Positions 16,903 to 24,486 of a stretch of DNA of 42,552 nt are shown one piece after another. The notes below the pieces were generated by a model. It ran no database searches, had not been told where the DNA came from, and saw only the letters and a list, made by a program, of their open reading frames with translations. The stretch covers positions 1-42,552 of the forward strand of contig JAOARN010000107.1 in NCBI GenBank assembly GCA_025210485.1. The letters are read 5' to 3'. The number at the start of each line of letters is the position of its first letter. Within the stretch, counting starts at the first letter, position 1. Origin of the DNA: Marinifilaceae bacterium (GTDB lineage: Bacteria > Bacteroidota > Bacteroidia > Bacteroidales > Marinifilaceae). The position numbers and the translations under genes were made by a program.

Positions 16903-17192
16903 TGAGAAGAAGTAAAACTCAGAAAATTGATGAGCTGATTGACGAAATGCTTAAAGGTACTCAGTTGGAGAAAGGACTGAAAGAGCATCGATTAATAAAA
17001 TCATGGGAAGAAGTAATTGGTAAGACAGTTGCAAATTCAACAACAAAACTATATATAAGAAATAAAAAACTGTACGTATATATTCGATCATCAGTCATTA
17101 AGCATCAATTAAATATGATAAAAGAGGGGTTGGTTCGTGCGCTTAACGAAAAGGTTGATGCTTATATTATTAATGATATTGTTTTTATGTAA
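16902..17192 (+). CDS. dciA: DUF721/DciA-family protein
   Basis: Protein of 96 aa, all of it the DUF721 domain. It has SWEEVIGKTVANSTTKLYIRN and a basic beta-strand region KLYVYIRSSVIKHQLN, the hallmarks of DciA. DciA proteins bind and help load the replicative helicase DnaB in bacteria without DnaC. The start codon overlaps the recF stop by one base, so translation is coupled. It is short compared with many DciA proteins but typical of Bacteroidota versions. The family match is firm; the loader role is by analogy. Confidence 0.85.
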   Translation: MRRSKTQKIDELIDEMLKGTQLEKGLKEHRLIKSWEEVIGKTVANSTTKLYIRNKKLYVYIRSSVIKHQLNMIKEGLVRALNEKVDAYIINDIVFM

Positions 17193-17265
17193 CTAACACT
17201 ATTATCTATAAATGGATGTTTTGATTTGACTAGTCAAAATATCTTTCAAATTAATTATTAAATAC

Positions 17266-17790
17266 ATGAATACTGCTAGAAAACTACTACTAATTAGCTT
17301 ATTATTCTTTTCTTTAAATTTGTTTTCGCAAACAAAAATAGTCAGTCTTGATACTGGCGAGAAAATAATTTTGTATGCTGATAAAACTTGGGATTATTAT
17401 AAATCAGTAAAGTATGATTATGATTTTTCGAAAATTCAAAATAATGAGATTCCTAAGAATTTAAGACAGGGGATACGAGCCAATAAAAACACAATTACCA
17501 TTGCTATGAAAATGCATTTTCAGGGCTGGCAATATTTTATGCCCATTCCCAAAAGTTCGCAAGCTGCATGGGGAAATAATGATGGTAGAACTACATGGTG
17601 GAAGGGGTATTGGTATAATTTAAAAACTAAGAAATACTCCAGATCAACACCAGTGTTGAGAAAATCGGGTGATTATAAAGGAGATTATCAGTGCGATAAA
17701 GGAAGATGGAGAAACGGAGGCTCTCCCCATCATCCTAGCAAAATAATGTGGCTCTTATCTAAATCTGGTGGGATAAAACCTTATATTTAG
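17266..17790 (+). CDS. Secreted Trp-rich protein of unknown function
   Basis: Protein of 174 aa with a signal peptide (LLLISLLFFSLNLFSQ, cut near residue 22) and no lipobox. The mature start has a short strand motif TGEKIILYADKTWDYY, often seen at the front of small Bacteroidota periplasmic proteins (DUF3157-like). The remainder is rich in Trp, Gly and basic residues (GWQYFMPIP, TTWWKGYWYN, GRWRNGGSPHHP) and is not recognised. It is monocistronic: 73 bp after dciA, with its own strong bidirectional terminator. Periplasmic or extracellular location is inferred. Confidence 0.7.
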   Translation: MNTARKLLLISLLFFSLNLFSQTKIVSLDTGEKIILYADKTWDYYKSVKYDYDFSKIQNNEIPKNLRQGIRANKNTITIAMKMHFQGWQYFMPIPKSSQAAWGNNDGRTTWWKGYWYNLKTKKYSRSTPVLRKSGDYKGDYQCDKGRWRNGGSPHHPSKIMWLLSKSGGIKPYI

Positions 17791-17791
17791 A

Positions 17792-17836
17792 AAAGAAAAA
17801 GCCTAATGGATGTGAAATTCATTAGGCTTTTTCTTT
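17792..17836. terminator. Bidirectional terminator between convergent genes
   Basis: Perfect 17-bp stem (17792-17808 with 17820-17836, core GCCTAATG) with an 11-nt loop. The stem is A-rich on the left and T-rich on the right, so it can work in both directions for the genes ending at 17790 (plus) and 17840 (minus). Confidence 0.85.
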
Positions 17837-17839
17837 GTC

Positions 17840-18850
17840 CTATTCTTTGTTGTAGAATCCAGTCTTTAAAACTCCATATTCGTCTTTTCCTAATTTGTGT
17901 CTATAGAACGCTCTTAAGAATCCAATTCCATAGCCGCATATCTGGGTTATAGATGAAGCTACAGATATTAATGCTACCTGCAATGAAGCTGATTCAAGCA
18001 ATGAATCTACGAATATTAGTATTGAATATAATGCTAAAGGAGCAATAAATACTGGTTTAAATATTGATAGAATAAGCAATGCGATTAAACCAATCAAGAA
18101 TAAGCTCGGTAATGCAAAAATTGGCTTAAAGGTGTGAGGGTATATCTGAGAAATATAATATCTAGTTTTCCCAAACCTGTATACCTGTAGATAGAATTTG
18201 GAGAATGAAATCCTTCTTTTATGAAACACATATAAGTTATTAAGAAGTTTGGTTTCAAATCCTCTATCGATTATCTCAATTGCCAAGACCATATCCTCTC
18301 CAGGATGCATTCTTGTTATTGGAAATCCGCCTAATTCATCATATACTTTTTTCGAAAAGCCAAGATTAAAACTACGAGGGTAGAATTTCTGTATTTGTTT
18401 ATCACCTCCTCTTATTCCCCCTGTTGTAAAGAAAGAAGTCATGGCATAGGATACTGCTTTTTGGAAGTCGGAGAAGTTTTTGCTTGCTCCGTCAGGACCT
18501 CCAAAACAATCAACAAAATTTTCGCTTAATTCTTTATAAAGTTCTTCGAAGTAGTGAGGAGGAATTATACAATCTGAGTCGAAGAATAAAAAATAATTGC
18601 CTTTGGCTTTTGAAAGGCCATAATTTCTGGCAATTGCAGGACCTTGGTTTTCTTTGTAGTAATATGAAATATTGATACTTTGAGAAAATTGATCACAGAT
18701 TTCTTTGCTCGAAATCTGTGATCCGTCCTCTACAATTACTAATTCAAAATCCTTATTTGTCTGTTTGTCTAGGGATTCCAGTAATTCCAAAAGTTCGTCG
18801 GGGCGATTGTATACTGGAACTATTATAGAAAAGTTTAAATTATTTTTCAT
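17840..18850 (-). CDS. Family 2 glycosyltransferase with C-terminal membrane helices
   Basis: Protein of 336 aa. The N-terminal GT-A fold has IIVPVYNRPDEL (9-20), VEDGS (40-44), the nucleotide-sugar region ENQGPAIARNYGLSKAKG and the metal-binding DSD at 91-93. A second acidic site, HPGEDM, follows in the middle. From about residue 235 there are hydrophobic helices that anchor it to the inner membrane. It probably adds a sugar to a lipid-linked envelope glycan; donor and acceptor cannot be told. It is last in a four-gene operon and overlaps the methyltransferase gene before it by 11 bp. The convergent terminator at 17792-17836 ends the transcript. Confidence 0.85.
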   Translation of the reverse strand: MKNNLNFSIIVPVYNRPDELLELLESLDKQTNKDFELVIVEDGSQISSKEICDQFSQSINISYYYKENQGPAIARNYGLSKAKGNYFLFFDSDCIIPPHYFEELYKELSENFVDCFGGPDGASKNFSDFQKAVSYAMTSFFTTGGIRGGDKQIQKFYPRSFNLGFSKKVYDELGGFPITRMHPGEDMVLAIEIIDRGFETKLLNNLYVFHKRRISFSKFYLQVYRFGKTRYYISQIYPHTFKPIFALPSLFLIGLIALLILSIFKPVFIAPLALYSILIFVDSLLESASLQVALISVASSITQICGYGIGFLRAFYRHKLGKDEYGVLKTGFYNKE

Positions 18851-19622
18851 TTTTGCTTATAAAATAGAATATCTCGTTTCTTGGCAGAGATTGCTCCTCA
18901 GCAATATCGCTTAAATTTTCATTAACATAAAAAGAGTCGTGAACAGTGAAGCCAACAGATTCAAGTCTTTTTTTATAGTCGACACCATATAGTCTAACAT
19001 GATCCTTCTGAAGGAAATGAATTTCTCTTTCTTTTTCGGATGTGATAGATTTGTCTTCGTATGTTTTCTCTAAACTATTGTCCATAGGGACTTGTAAAAT
19101 GGCTCTACCTTTATTTTTTAGTACTCTGTGTATTTCCGACATGGCTTGAATGTCGTTGTCAACATGTTCTAATACGTGATTGCATATTATCATGTCAAAA
19201 GATTCTGCCTTGAACGGAATTTTTTGGATGTCTAATAATACGTCTGCTAGTGGGCTAACAATATCAGCCGTAGTGTATTTTCTGCCATGAATTTTTCGAA
19301 ACCTTTTATAAAAACATTGTTCTGGTGCAACATGAAGAATGCTTAGTTTATTGTCGAAAAAATCAAATTCCCTTTCAAGTATATTCCATATTAATCTATG
19401 TCTTTCAAGGGATAAGCAGTTAGGGCACAAAGCCTGTGTTCTGTATGTTTGTTTATTGTAGCCATAGGGCAGAAATTTTCGGAATGATTTTTTGCATACA
19501 GGGCAGTGTTTATTATTTCCTCTTAAGATGATAGAGCTAAACCACCTAAGCACCAAACTTAGTTTTATTAGAATAGGTCTTGGTATGAATTTTAATATTA
19601 ATCTTAATATTTTTTGGAACAT
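18840..19622 (-). CDS. Class I SAM-dependent methyltransferase with zinc-ribbon-like N-terminus
   Basis: Protein of 260 aa. It begins with an amphipathic or hydrophobic stretch (about 1-33), then two CxxC pairs (Cys40/Cys43 in HCPVCKKSF and Cys66/Cys69 in LCPNCLSLERH) forming a probable zinc ribbon. The methyltransferase core follows: LHVAPEQ as motif I, TADIVSP, then FDMIICNHVLEHV and RVLKNKGRAILQVP. Proteins of this build sit in polysaccharide loci and methylate sugars or lipid-linked intermediates; that substrate is inferred. It overlaps the downstream glycosyltransferase and follows the GT2 gene by 21 bp. Confidence 0.85.
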   Translation of the reverse strand: MFQKILRLILKFIPRPILIKLSLVLRWFSSIILRGNNKHCPVCKKSFRKFLPYGYNKQTYRTQALCPNCLSLERHRLIWNILEREFDFFDNKLSILHVAPEQCFYKRFRKIHGRKYTTADIVSPLADVLLDIQKIPFKAESFDMIICNHVLEHVDNDIQAMSEIHRVLKNKGRAILQVPMDNSLEKTYEDKSITSEKEREIHFLQKDHVRLYGVDYKKRLESVGFTVHDSFYVNENLSDIAEEQSLPRNEIFYFISKNEK

Positions 19623-19643
19623 TTATTCTTAATGTTTGTTAGA

Positions 19644-20588
19644 CTAAAGTGAATCTTTTATTTGGTAATTATTTCTATCGCTTGAATTTCTACTAGTTAA
19701 TTCTGCTACAAATCCCGTTAAGAATAATTGAGTTCCAATAAGCATTGCAGTTAGAGAAATGTAAAAATAAGGACTATCTGTTACCTTTGGCAGTACTAAA
19801 CCTTTATGTAGATAATATAGTTTTTCGAAACCTATATATCCAGCTGAAATAAATCCAAGAAGGAACATAAATGTGCCGATTAGCCCAAAAAAGTGCATAG
19901 GTTTTTTTCCAAATTTGCTAATGAAAGTGATAGACAATAAATCCAAAAAGCCATTAATAAATCTATTTAAACCAAACTTGGTTACTCCATATTTACGCTC
20001 TCTATGAATTACTACTTTTTCAGTTATTCGCCCAAAGCCAGCTTGTTTTGCCAATATAGGAATGTATCTATGCATCTCGCCATATACCTCAATGCTTTTC
20101 ACAACATCTTTTTTGTAGGCCTTTAGTCCGCAATTAAAATCATGAAGTTTGATTCCTGATACCATTCTTGAAACTCGGTTGAAAAATCGACTAGGAATTG
20201 TTTTCGATATTGGATCGTATCTTTTCTTTTTCCATCCCGATACTAAATCCCATGAATCTTCCTTTATCATTTTATAAAGTTCGGGGATTTCGTCAGGTGA
20301 GTCCTGCATATCGGCATCCATAGTAATCACAACATCTCCCGAAACATTTTCGAAAGCTGTGTATAATGCAGCAGATTTCCCGTAATTTCGTCTAAACCTG
20401 AAAGCTTTTATTTCTGGATGATTTTGTTTTAGTTGATTAATTATTTCCCATGATTTGTCAGTACTTCCATCATCTACCATAACCAGCTCGTATGTGTATT
20501 GATCTTTTATTACTCTACTGATCCAGGCAATAAGTTCTGGTAGCGATTCTTCTTCGTTATATAGTGGGATTACAATTGAAATATCCAT
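19644..20588 (-). CDS. Polyisoprenyl-phosphate glycosyltransferase (DPM1/GtrB/ArnC-like)
   Basis: Protein of 314 aa. The GT2 domain has IVIPLYNEEESL, VMVDDGSTD, RRNYGKSAALYTAF and the catalytic MDADMQDSPDEIP (Asp91-Asp96), followed by GWKKKRYDP and NCGLKAYKKDV. Two C-terminal membrane helices are at about 230-255 and 270-300. This layout belongs to enzymes that move a sugar from a nucleotide donor to undecaprenyl phosphate at the cytoplasmic membrane. Its start is 1 bp from the DUF4199 stop, a pairing common in Bacteroidota. The sugar cannot be deduced. Confidence 0.88.
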   Translation of the reverse strand: MDISIVIPLYNEEESLPELIAWISRVIKDQYTYELVMVDDGSTDKSWEIINQLKQNHPEIKAFRFRRNYGKSAALYTAFENVSGDVVITMDADMQDSPDEIPELYKMIKEDSWDLVSGWKKKRYDPISKTIPSRFFNRVSRMVSGIKLHDFNCGLKAYKKDVVKSIEVYGEMHRYIPILAKQAGFGRITEKVVIHRERKYGVTKFGLNRFINGFLDLLSITFISKFGKKPMHFFGLIGTFMFLLGFISAGYIGFEKLYYLHKGLVLPKVTDSPYFYISLTAMLIGTQLFLTGFVAELTSRNSSDRNNYQIKDSL

Positions 20589-20589
20589 A

Positions 20590-21123
20590 TTATTGGTTTG
20601 TGTTTTTGTTGAAATTATATGATCTTTTTCTTGTTACCCATGCTGTAAGTGCCGCAAACATTGTTCCTTCAATAAATCGAACAAAAAATGATTGTATGGC
20701 GAACATAGGAATTGACATGGAGCTGTAGATTGCTTTGAATAGTTTGATAAGATCTTTCTCCTGGTCCGACTCTTCAAGCGCCTTAACTAGATACTTACAA
20801 CTTTCTTCTCTAAATGAATATTCTGTGAAATACTCCATTAAACCAATAAAAATAGCATATGTAACAGAGGCAACCAATACGCATAATAATCCATCTTTGA
20901 AATAAGTTGAAAACTTAGATTTTTCAGTGTCAATTATCTGTTTTTGTAATTTTCTGTTCGAAAAAAATAAGCCAGCCATTATAATTAAGGTGTAAACAGT
21001 AGACATTTGCTCATCGTATATTAAAGCCCTGCCTTTGAGCAGAGATACTGTGCCGCAAAGTATAAAACTACCTGCCATTAATAGGCCAAAGATAAAATTT
21101 GCTTGTTTGTAAAACTTGTTCAT
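20590..21123 (-). CDS. DUF4199 integral membrane protein
   Basis: Protein of 177 aa with four hydrophobic segments (about 10-28, 42-55, 75-95 and 137-160). A loop carries FREESCKYLVKALEESDQ, and the C-terminal helix has FVRFIEGTMFAALTAWVTRK. This pattern and its position directly before a DPM1-like glycosyltransferase identify DUF4199. The family has no settled function; its gene order suggests a helper for lipid-linked sugar transfer. It is first in the operon, behind a good promoter at 21215-21245. Confidence 0.8.
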   Translation of the reverse strand: MNKFYKQANFIFGLLMAGSFILCGTVSLLKGRALIYDEQMSTVYTLIIMAGLFFSNRKLQKQIIDTEKSKFSTYFKDGLLCVLVASVTYAIFIGLMEYFTEYSFREESCKYLVKALEESDQEKDLIKLFKAIYSSMSIPMFAIQSFFVRFIEGTMFAALTAWVTRKRSYNFNKNTNQ

Positions 21124-21214
21124 TAATTTTAGTAAGAAATTGTGATTTTTATTTGGAAAATTTAGAATATAGCTCTCGTTTTTTTAAAAAAATACATAGA
21201 TACTATACCATATG

Positions 21215-21245
21215 CAAACTTAGTATTAATTATTATATAACCAAA
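21215..21245 (-). promoter_or_regulatory. Bacteroidota-type promoter of the envelope operon
   Basis: On the minus strand, TTTG (21242-21245), a 19-bp spacer and TAAGTTTG (21215-21222) match the -33/-7 consensus exactly. Transcription would begin around 21208, giving a leader of about 85 nt before the DUF4199 gene. Confidence 0.65.
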
Positions 21246-21320
21246 ACATAATAGTAGGTCAAGTGTGCGAGTTTTTAATAAAATTCTAAGATATTTTCCT
21301 TGTATTCTAATTACATAAGA

Positions 21321-21359
21321 TTATTCTTGCTTTTTATTCTTGATTTTTATTCTTGCTTT
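21321..21359. repeat. Three 13-bp tandem repeats
   Basis: TTATTCTTGCTTT, TTATTCTTGATTT and TTATTCTTGCTTT follow one another without gaps at 21321, 21334 and 21347. They are non-coding and lie next to the dispersed hairpin element and the 21-bp array. Confidence 0.85.
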
Positions 21360-21389
21360 TAATCGGCGATGAAATCGCCTTAAAACTGT
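21357..21389. repeat. Dispersed hairpin element, copy 1
   Basis: Contains GGCGAT-GAA-ATCGCC, a perfect 6-bp stem with a 3-nt loop, flanked by TTTTAAT on the left and TTAAAACTGT on the right. A diverged copy is at 27591-27622. Confidence 0.6.
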
Positions 21390-21408
21390 TCTCTAGTTCT
21401 TTTATGCA

Positions 21409-21534
21409 AGCTCGACTGTCTTACATGTGAGCTCGACTGTCTTACATGTTAGCTCGATTGTCTTTTATGCAAGCTCGACTGTCTTACATGCGAGGTCGAA
21501 TGTCTTACATGTTAGCTCGATTGTCTTTTATGCA
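21409..21534. repeat. Six 21-bp tandem repeats with a 63-bp higher-order period
   Basis: Units start at 21409, 21430, 21451, 21472, 21493 and 21514. The common core is AGCTCGAYTGTCTTACATG plus two variable bases. Units three and six (63 bp apart) are identical and differ from the rest by TTTTATGCA in place of TTACATGNN. A partial unit precedes (ending 21408) and a decayed one follows (21535-21555). Because 21 is divisible by three, every frame gives a heptad repeat, and a plus-strand frame through it is open. I do not regard that frame as a gene, since it has no family features beyond the repeat. Confidence 0.9.
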
Positions 21535-21631
21535 AGCTCGAATATTTTAAAGTCTAGCCAGAATATCAGATGTATAAAAGTATTTGAAATTCTAGTAATC
21601 AAGACATGTGTTGTGTCTCAATATACTATAA

Positions 21632-21675
21632 AACAAGCCGTATTAAGAAAAAAACTATTTTTAATACGGCTTGTT
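21632..21675 (-). terminator. Terminator downstream of the YwqG-like gene
   Basis: A perfect 15-bp stem (21632-21646 with 21661-21675, core AAGCCGTATTAA) encloses a 14-nt A/T-rich loop. On the minus strand it is followed by a short T-run. It lies 68 bp past the minus-strand stop at 21743. Confidence 0.65.
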
Positions 21676-21742
21676 AAAAAATACTATTGGAAGTGTTCCT
21701 TGTTATTAGGCGTTTTCAAAGCCGGAAAGTTTTATCCAAATC

Positions 21743-22504
21743 CTAACAACACTGCATTATGAATTCAATCTTTTGTGATTGTTCATCATAAAAAACATAT
21801 ATCAGTCCAACATCTCCCCACATTATATTCGCATCACTTTCCGAGTCTATTTGAAATAAAAACTTCATATTTGAACCATTATCCATTTTCGGAGTTTCTT
21901 CTCCTTGCACCCATTGTGGATATCCTCCAATTTGACTCTTGAAATCTTGTTCCCCAATTAGTTTGGTTACCATATTGTCATATTCTTCCCATGCTTTGTC
22001 TGGATTTAGATTATAGGATAAATCCGAAGCTTTGGGACTATGTAAATCGATACCTTCCCAATCTGGAAGTGATAAGCTTGGTTTGAAATTGATTTCGCAA
22101 TAACTTGACTTGTGTTCCTTATTTGGATTATCTATTTTTATGATATTTTCAGTATCGATTTCTCTATATATTTTTATTAGCCATCCGTCATCTTCGGTTT
22201 GCCAAGCATACTCATCCCAATCATAGAAGAATTGCACAAGTTTTATGTTTTCGTCGAGTTCAATAGAGTCATTATTGAATATTTGAAAAATAAAATCTAG
22301 TTCTTTCCCTTTTTCTGATCTTGGCCATATTTCATCTTTTTCAAAGTATGCATCTCCACCAAAATGAGATTTTAATTGAGAGTTTGAATCGATGGTGTCG
22401 AAGGGGGTGGTTTCAATAATTGTAGATTTTTTAATTAAAGATTTTACAATATTTTCCAACTTATCTAGTGAGTTTAACTTGTCTGAGTTGTTTTTATTTT
22501 GCAT
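21743..22504 (-). CDS. YwqG/DUF1963 family protein
   Basis: Protein of 253 aa, soluble, with no signal peptide. Family landmarks are SHFGGDAYFEKDEIWPRSEKG near residue 50, LDFIFQIF, VQFFYDWDEYAW, QIGGYPQWVQGEE and, near the end, MKFLFQIDSESD, WGDVGLIYVFY and MQCC. DUF1963 (YwqG) proteins are widespread in bacteria, are often duplicated or near toxin-immunity loci, and have no established biochemical role. The gene starts 7 bp after the stop of a Cys-rich protein gene, so the two form an operon. Length is typical. Confidence 0.8.
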   Translation of the reverse strand: MQNKNNSDKLNSLDKLENIVKSLIKKSTIIETTPFDTIDSNSQLKSHFGGDAYFEKDEIWPRSEKGKELDFIFQIFNNDSIELDENIKLVQFFYDWDEYAWQTEDDGWLIKIYREIDTENIIKIDNPNKEHKSSYCEINFKPSLSLPDWEGIDLHSPKASDLSYNLNPDKAWEEYDNMVTKLIGEQDFKSQIGGYPQWVQGEETPKMDNGSNMKFLFQIDSESDANIMWGDVGLIYVFYDEQSQKIEFIMQCC

Positions 22505-22511
22505 TATAATA

Positions 22512-22958
22512 TTATTTTTGAATAATTATTTCTTGTTCGCAGTATCGATCTCCATTTAATATCGATTTCTTTAAATTGATACTAAGTTCCCTTCCAAATA
22601 ATGTTTCAAATATTTTTTCAGAATATCCAATTGTACAATTACAAAGTAAAGGATTGTTGACTCCTTTTTTCGCCATTGGACAAGTACATGATTCAAATAT
22701 CAGATTAATGGTATTCCCTTTCTTTGTGATATTATTAGGCTGAAAATAACTTTTCTTTAAATGTTTGAACAATATGTCTATGTCTTTTTCAGAACTATTA
22801 TTAGTTTTTATATCGCATACCGTTTTGTATAGTTCTGAGTTTTCGCAACAATTGTTCCCGCAGTTTTTTAATATTTTAATGGCATTGTAGTCATTTAGTT
22901 TACCTAATTCGGTTAGATTATGATTTATCCAATTTGTAATTCGTTTATCTTCTGTCAT
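22512..22958 (-). CDS. Cys-rich cytoplasmic protein, putative ligand or metal binding
   Basis: Protein of 148 aa with ten cysteines. An N-terminal helical region holds CGNNCCENSELYKTVCD, and the C-terminal half has CTCPMAKKGVNNPLLCNCT, then GYSEKIFETLFGRE and NGDRYCEQEIII. The C-x-C-P ... L-C-x-C-T-x-G-Y ... G-x-x-x-C sequence recalls the C-terminal part of 4-vinyl-reductase/ATC-hydrolase-like and DUF6144-type proteins. I cannot place it firmly in any of these. The clustered cysteines suggest a bound metal or an Fe-S site. It is the first gene of a two-gene operon with the YwqG-like protein. Confidence 0.6.
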   Translation of the reverse strand: MTEDKRITNWINHNLTELGKLNDYNAIKILKNCGNNCCENSELYKTVCDIKTNNSSEKDIDILFKHLKKSYFQPNNITKKGNTINLIFESCTCPMAKKGVNNPLLCNCTIGYSEKIFETLFGRELSINLKKSILNGDRYCEQEIIIQK

Positions 22959-23016
22959 ATTATGTTTTGAATCGTTCTTTTTTGATTTAAAGGAAAACTC
23001 AGCAGGTTTTAGACAG

Positions 23017-23024
23017 CAAATGTA
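23017..23024 (-). promoter_or_regulatory. -7 box ahead of the Cys-rich/YwqG operon
   Basis: TACATTTG on the minus strand matches TAnnTTTG and lies about 59 bp before the start at 22958. No TTTG is present at the expected -33 distance, so confidence is limited. Confidence 0.35.
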
Positions 23025-23111
23025 ATTAATCTATTATCTTATATTAATATGTTCATGAATATTTTTTTAGGCATATAACTTTTTATGTTTTATTTTATTA
23101 ATGGAATAAAA

Positions 23112-23137
23112 AAAAAGCCAAGTTAACTTAGCTTTTT
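23112..23137 (-). terminator. Terminator closing the metal-response locus
   Basis: AAAAAGCCAAG (23112-23122) and CTTAGCTTTTT (23127-23137) pair with one mismatch around TTAA. On the minus strand the hairpin is followed by a run of T. It lies about 130 bp past the stop of the 57-aa peptide gene. Confidence 0.65.
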
Positions 23138-23267
23138 ATCCTTCGTAAAATGAAATTTTGATTCTAAGTATCTAATCCTAATGAAAAAGATAAAAATCGT
23201 CTTAATGATTTGCTTGTGTTTAGAATTCAAGTAGGTGTTATACACCCACCTGTATCAGTTTTTTGCT

Positions 23268-23441
23268 TTAATTGCAGCAGTTTTTTTTATTTGCCTCTTT
23301 CGAAGATTCATTTTTTTCTGTTTCTTCTATTTTTATATCACAACAACATTCGTCCTTTTTCGTTTCTTTTACTTCTTCTTCTTCTTCGATTTTGATATTG
23401 CAACAATCATTCTTCTTTGTGTTTTTTTTGAATAATCTCAT
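23268..23441 (-). CDS. 57-aa dicysteine peptide, probable metal-binding peptide
   Basis: A short frame from ATG to TAA. Cysteines come in clusters: Cys13-14, Cys32-34 and Cys55-56 (last residue but one). The first two clusters begin an internal repeat, CC(N/D)IKIEE, spaced 20 residues apart, separated by Lys/Glu-rich linkers. There is no signal peptide or membrane helix, so it is cytosolic. The start is 15 bp after the stop of the ArsP-type permease gene, so it is cotranscribed. Seven cysteines in 57 residues suggest a soft-metal or metalloid buffer or chaperone that delivers its cargo to the permease. The coding call is supported by operon position and the repeat; the role is inferred. I know of no named family that it matches. 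Confidence 0.65.
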   Translation of the reverse strand: MRLFKKNTKKNDCCNIKIEEEEEVKETKKDECCCDIKIEETEKNESSKEANKKNCCN

Positions 23442-23456
23442 AATGGTAAATTTAAT

Positions 23457-24437
23457 TTAGGAAATAATATTAAATGCATATCCTGAAATCACTGCTACCA
23501 AGAAAATAACAGCAATAAAGGATAGTAATAATTTGCTTTTGAAGATTTTTGCAAGCATTGTCATTTCTGGGATAGCCATTCCTGCTCCACCTATAATTAA
23601 TGCTATAGCTGTTCCCATACCAACTCCTTTTGATATTAAAGACATTGCAATAGGTATGGCTGTTTCTGCTCTGATATAAAGTGGAATCCCTACTATCGAT
23701 GCTAAAGGAACAGCAAATAGATTGTCACTACCCGCATATTTAGCAATAGTGTTACCCTCTGGTAAATATCCGTATATTGCTGCTCCTATTCCTACACCTA
23801 TAAATAAGTATGATAAGATGGGCTTAAGAGAATCCCAACCTGCTTTTAAGGATAAGGATACTTTGTTTGAAATTTTTAATTCTCTTCGTTTATCTATTCC
23901 ATCTACAATATTGTTTTTTCCACCTGATATCTTTACTGATTTCACATGTTTTGCAAAGCCAAACCTATCTAAAACAAAGCCAAAAACTACTGATAATACA
24001 AATGCTAATGCAAAGTAAATTATAGCATTTTCGATACCCACTGTTGCAGCTAACATTGCCACGACTATCGGATTTAGCAAAGGAGAGGAGATTAGGAATG
24101 ACATTACTGAGCCAAAAGGTAGTTTTGCATTCAAAAAACCTACTGTCATTGGTATGGTTGAGCAGGCACAGAATGGAGTTACTGCTCCAAATATTGCTCC
24201 TGCAACATTACCTATTATTCCTTTTCCTTTAAATAGTTTTTGAAGTTTATTTTGGTTTACATGCATCATTATATATTCAACTAGGGCCGTTATTGCAATA
24301 AATAGAATAAATAGTTCTACTGTAATAAAGATAAAATTCCCTAGTGTTTTTGTTAAGCTGTCGAGGAATAGGCTAGAATCTAATCCGATAGTTTGGTAAA
24401 ATAAGCCTCTTATAATTTCTATTAATTTTTCTAACAT
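23457..24437 (-). CDS. arsP: ArsP-type permease (DUF318/PF03773)
   Basis: Inner-membrane protein of 326 aa with about eight hydrophobic segments. The signature FGAVTPFCACSTIPMTVG (Cys90 and Cys92) is the conserved Cys pair of ArsP, whose studied members export organoarsenicals. SFLISSPLLNPIV and the second-half VGIPLYIRAETAIPIAMSLISKGVGMG/GGAGMAIPEM repeats complete the family pattern. The break between halves is a polar loop at about 165-195. It follows the MerT-like gene by 49 bp and precedes the dicysteine peptide gene by 15 bp. Related permeases without known substrate are common, so arsenic is likely but not proved; other thiophilic ions are possible. Confidence 0.85.
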   Translation of the reverse strand: MLEKLIEIIRGLFYQTIGLDSSLFLDSLTKTLGNFIFITVELFILFIAITALVEYIMMHVNQNKLQKLFKGKGIIGNVAGAIFGAVTPFCACSTIPMTVGFLNAKLPFGSVMSFLISSPLLNPIVVAMLAATVGIENAIIYFALAFVLSVVFGFVLDRFGFAKHVKSVKISGGKNNIVDGIDKRRELKISNKVSLSLKAGWDSLKPILSYLFIGVGIGAAIYGYLPEGNTIAKYAGSDNLFAVPLASIVGIPLYIRAETAIPIAMSLISKGVGMGTAIALIIGGAGMAIPEMTMLAKIFKSKLLLSFIAVIFLVAVISGYAFNIIS

Positions 24438-24486
24438 GGTTAAATTTTTTTCTTGATGTATTTTTTAATCTTAAATTTTATTGTCC

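Noticed and set aside
21427..21762. Open plus-strand frame of 111 codons with heptad repeats over the 21-bp array
   Set aside because: The heptad pattern follows automatically from a 21-bp tandem repeat. The rest has no family features and overlaps a terminator and the 3' end of the YwqG-like gene.
23181..23234. Plus-strand 17-codon frame starting ATGAAAAAG before the dicysteine peptide region
   Set aside because: It looks like a signal peptide start but stops after 17 codons, is not linked to a longer frame, and has no promoter or terminator of its own.
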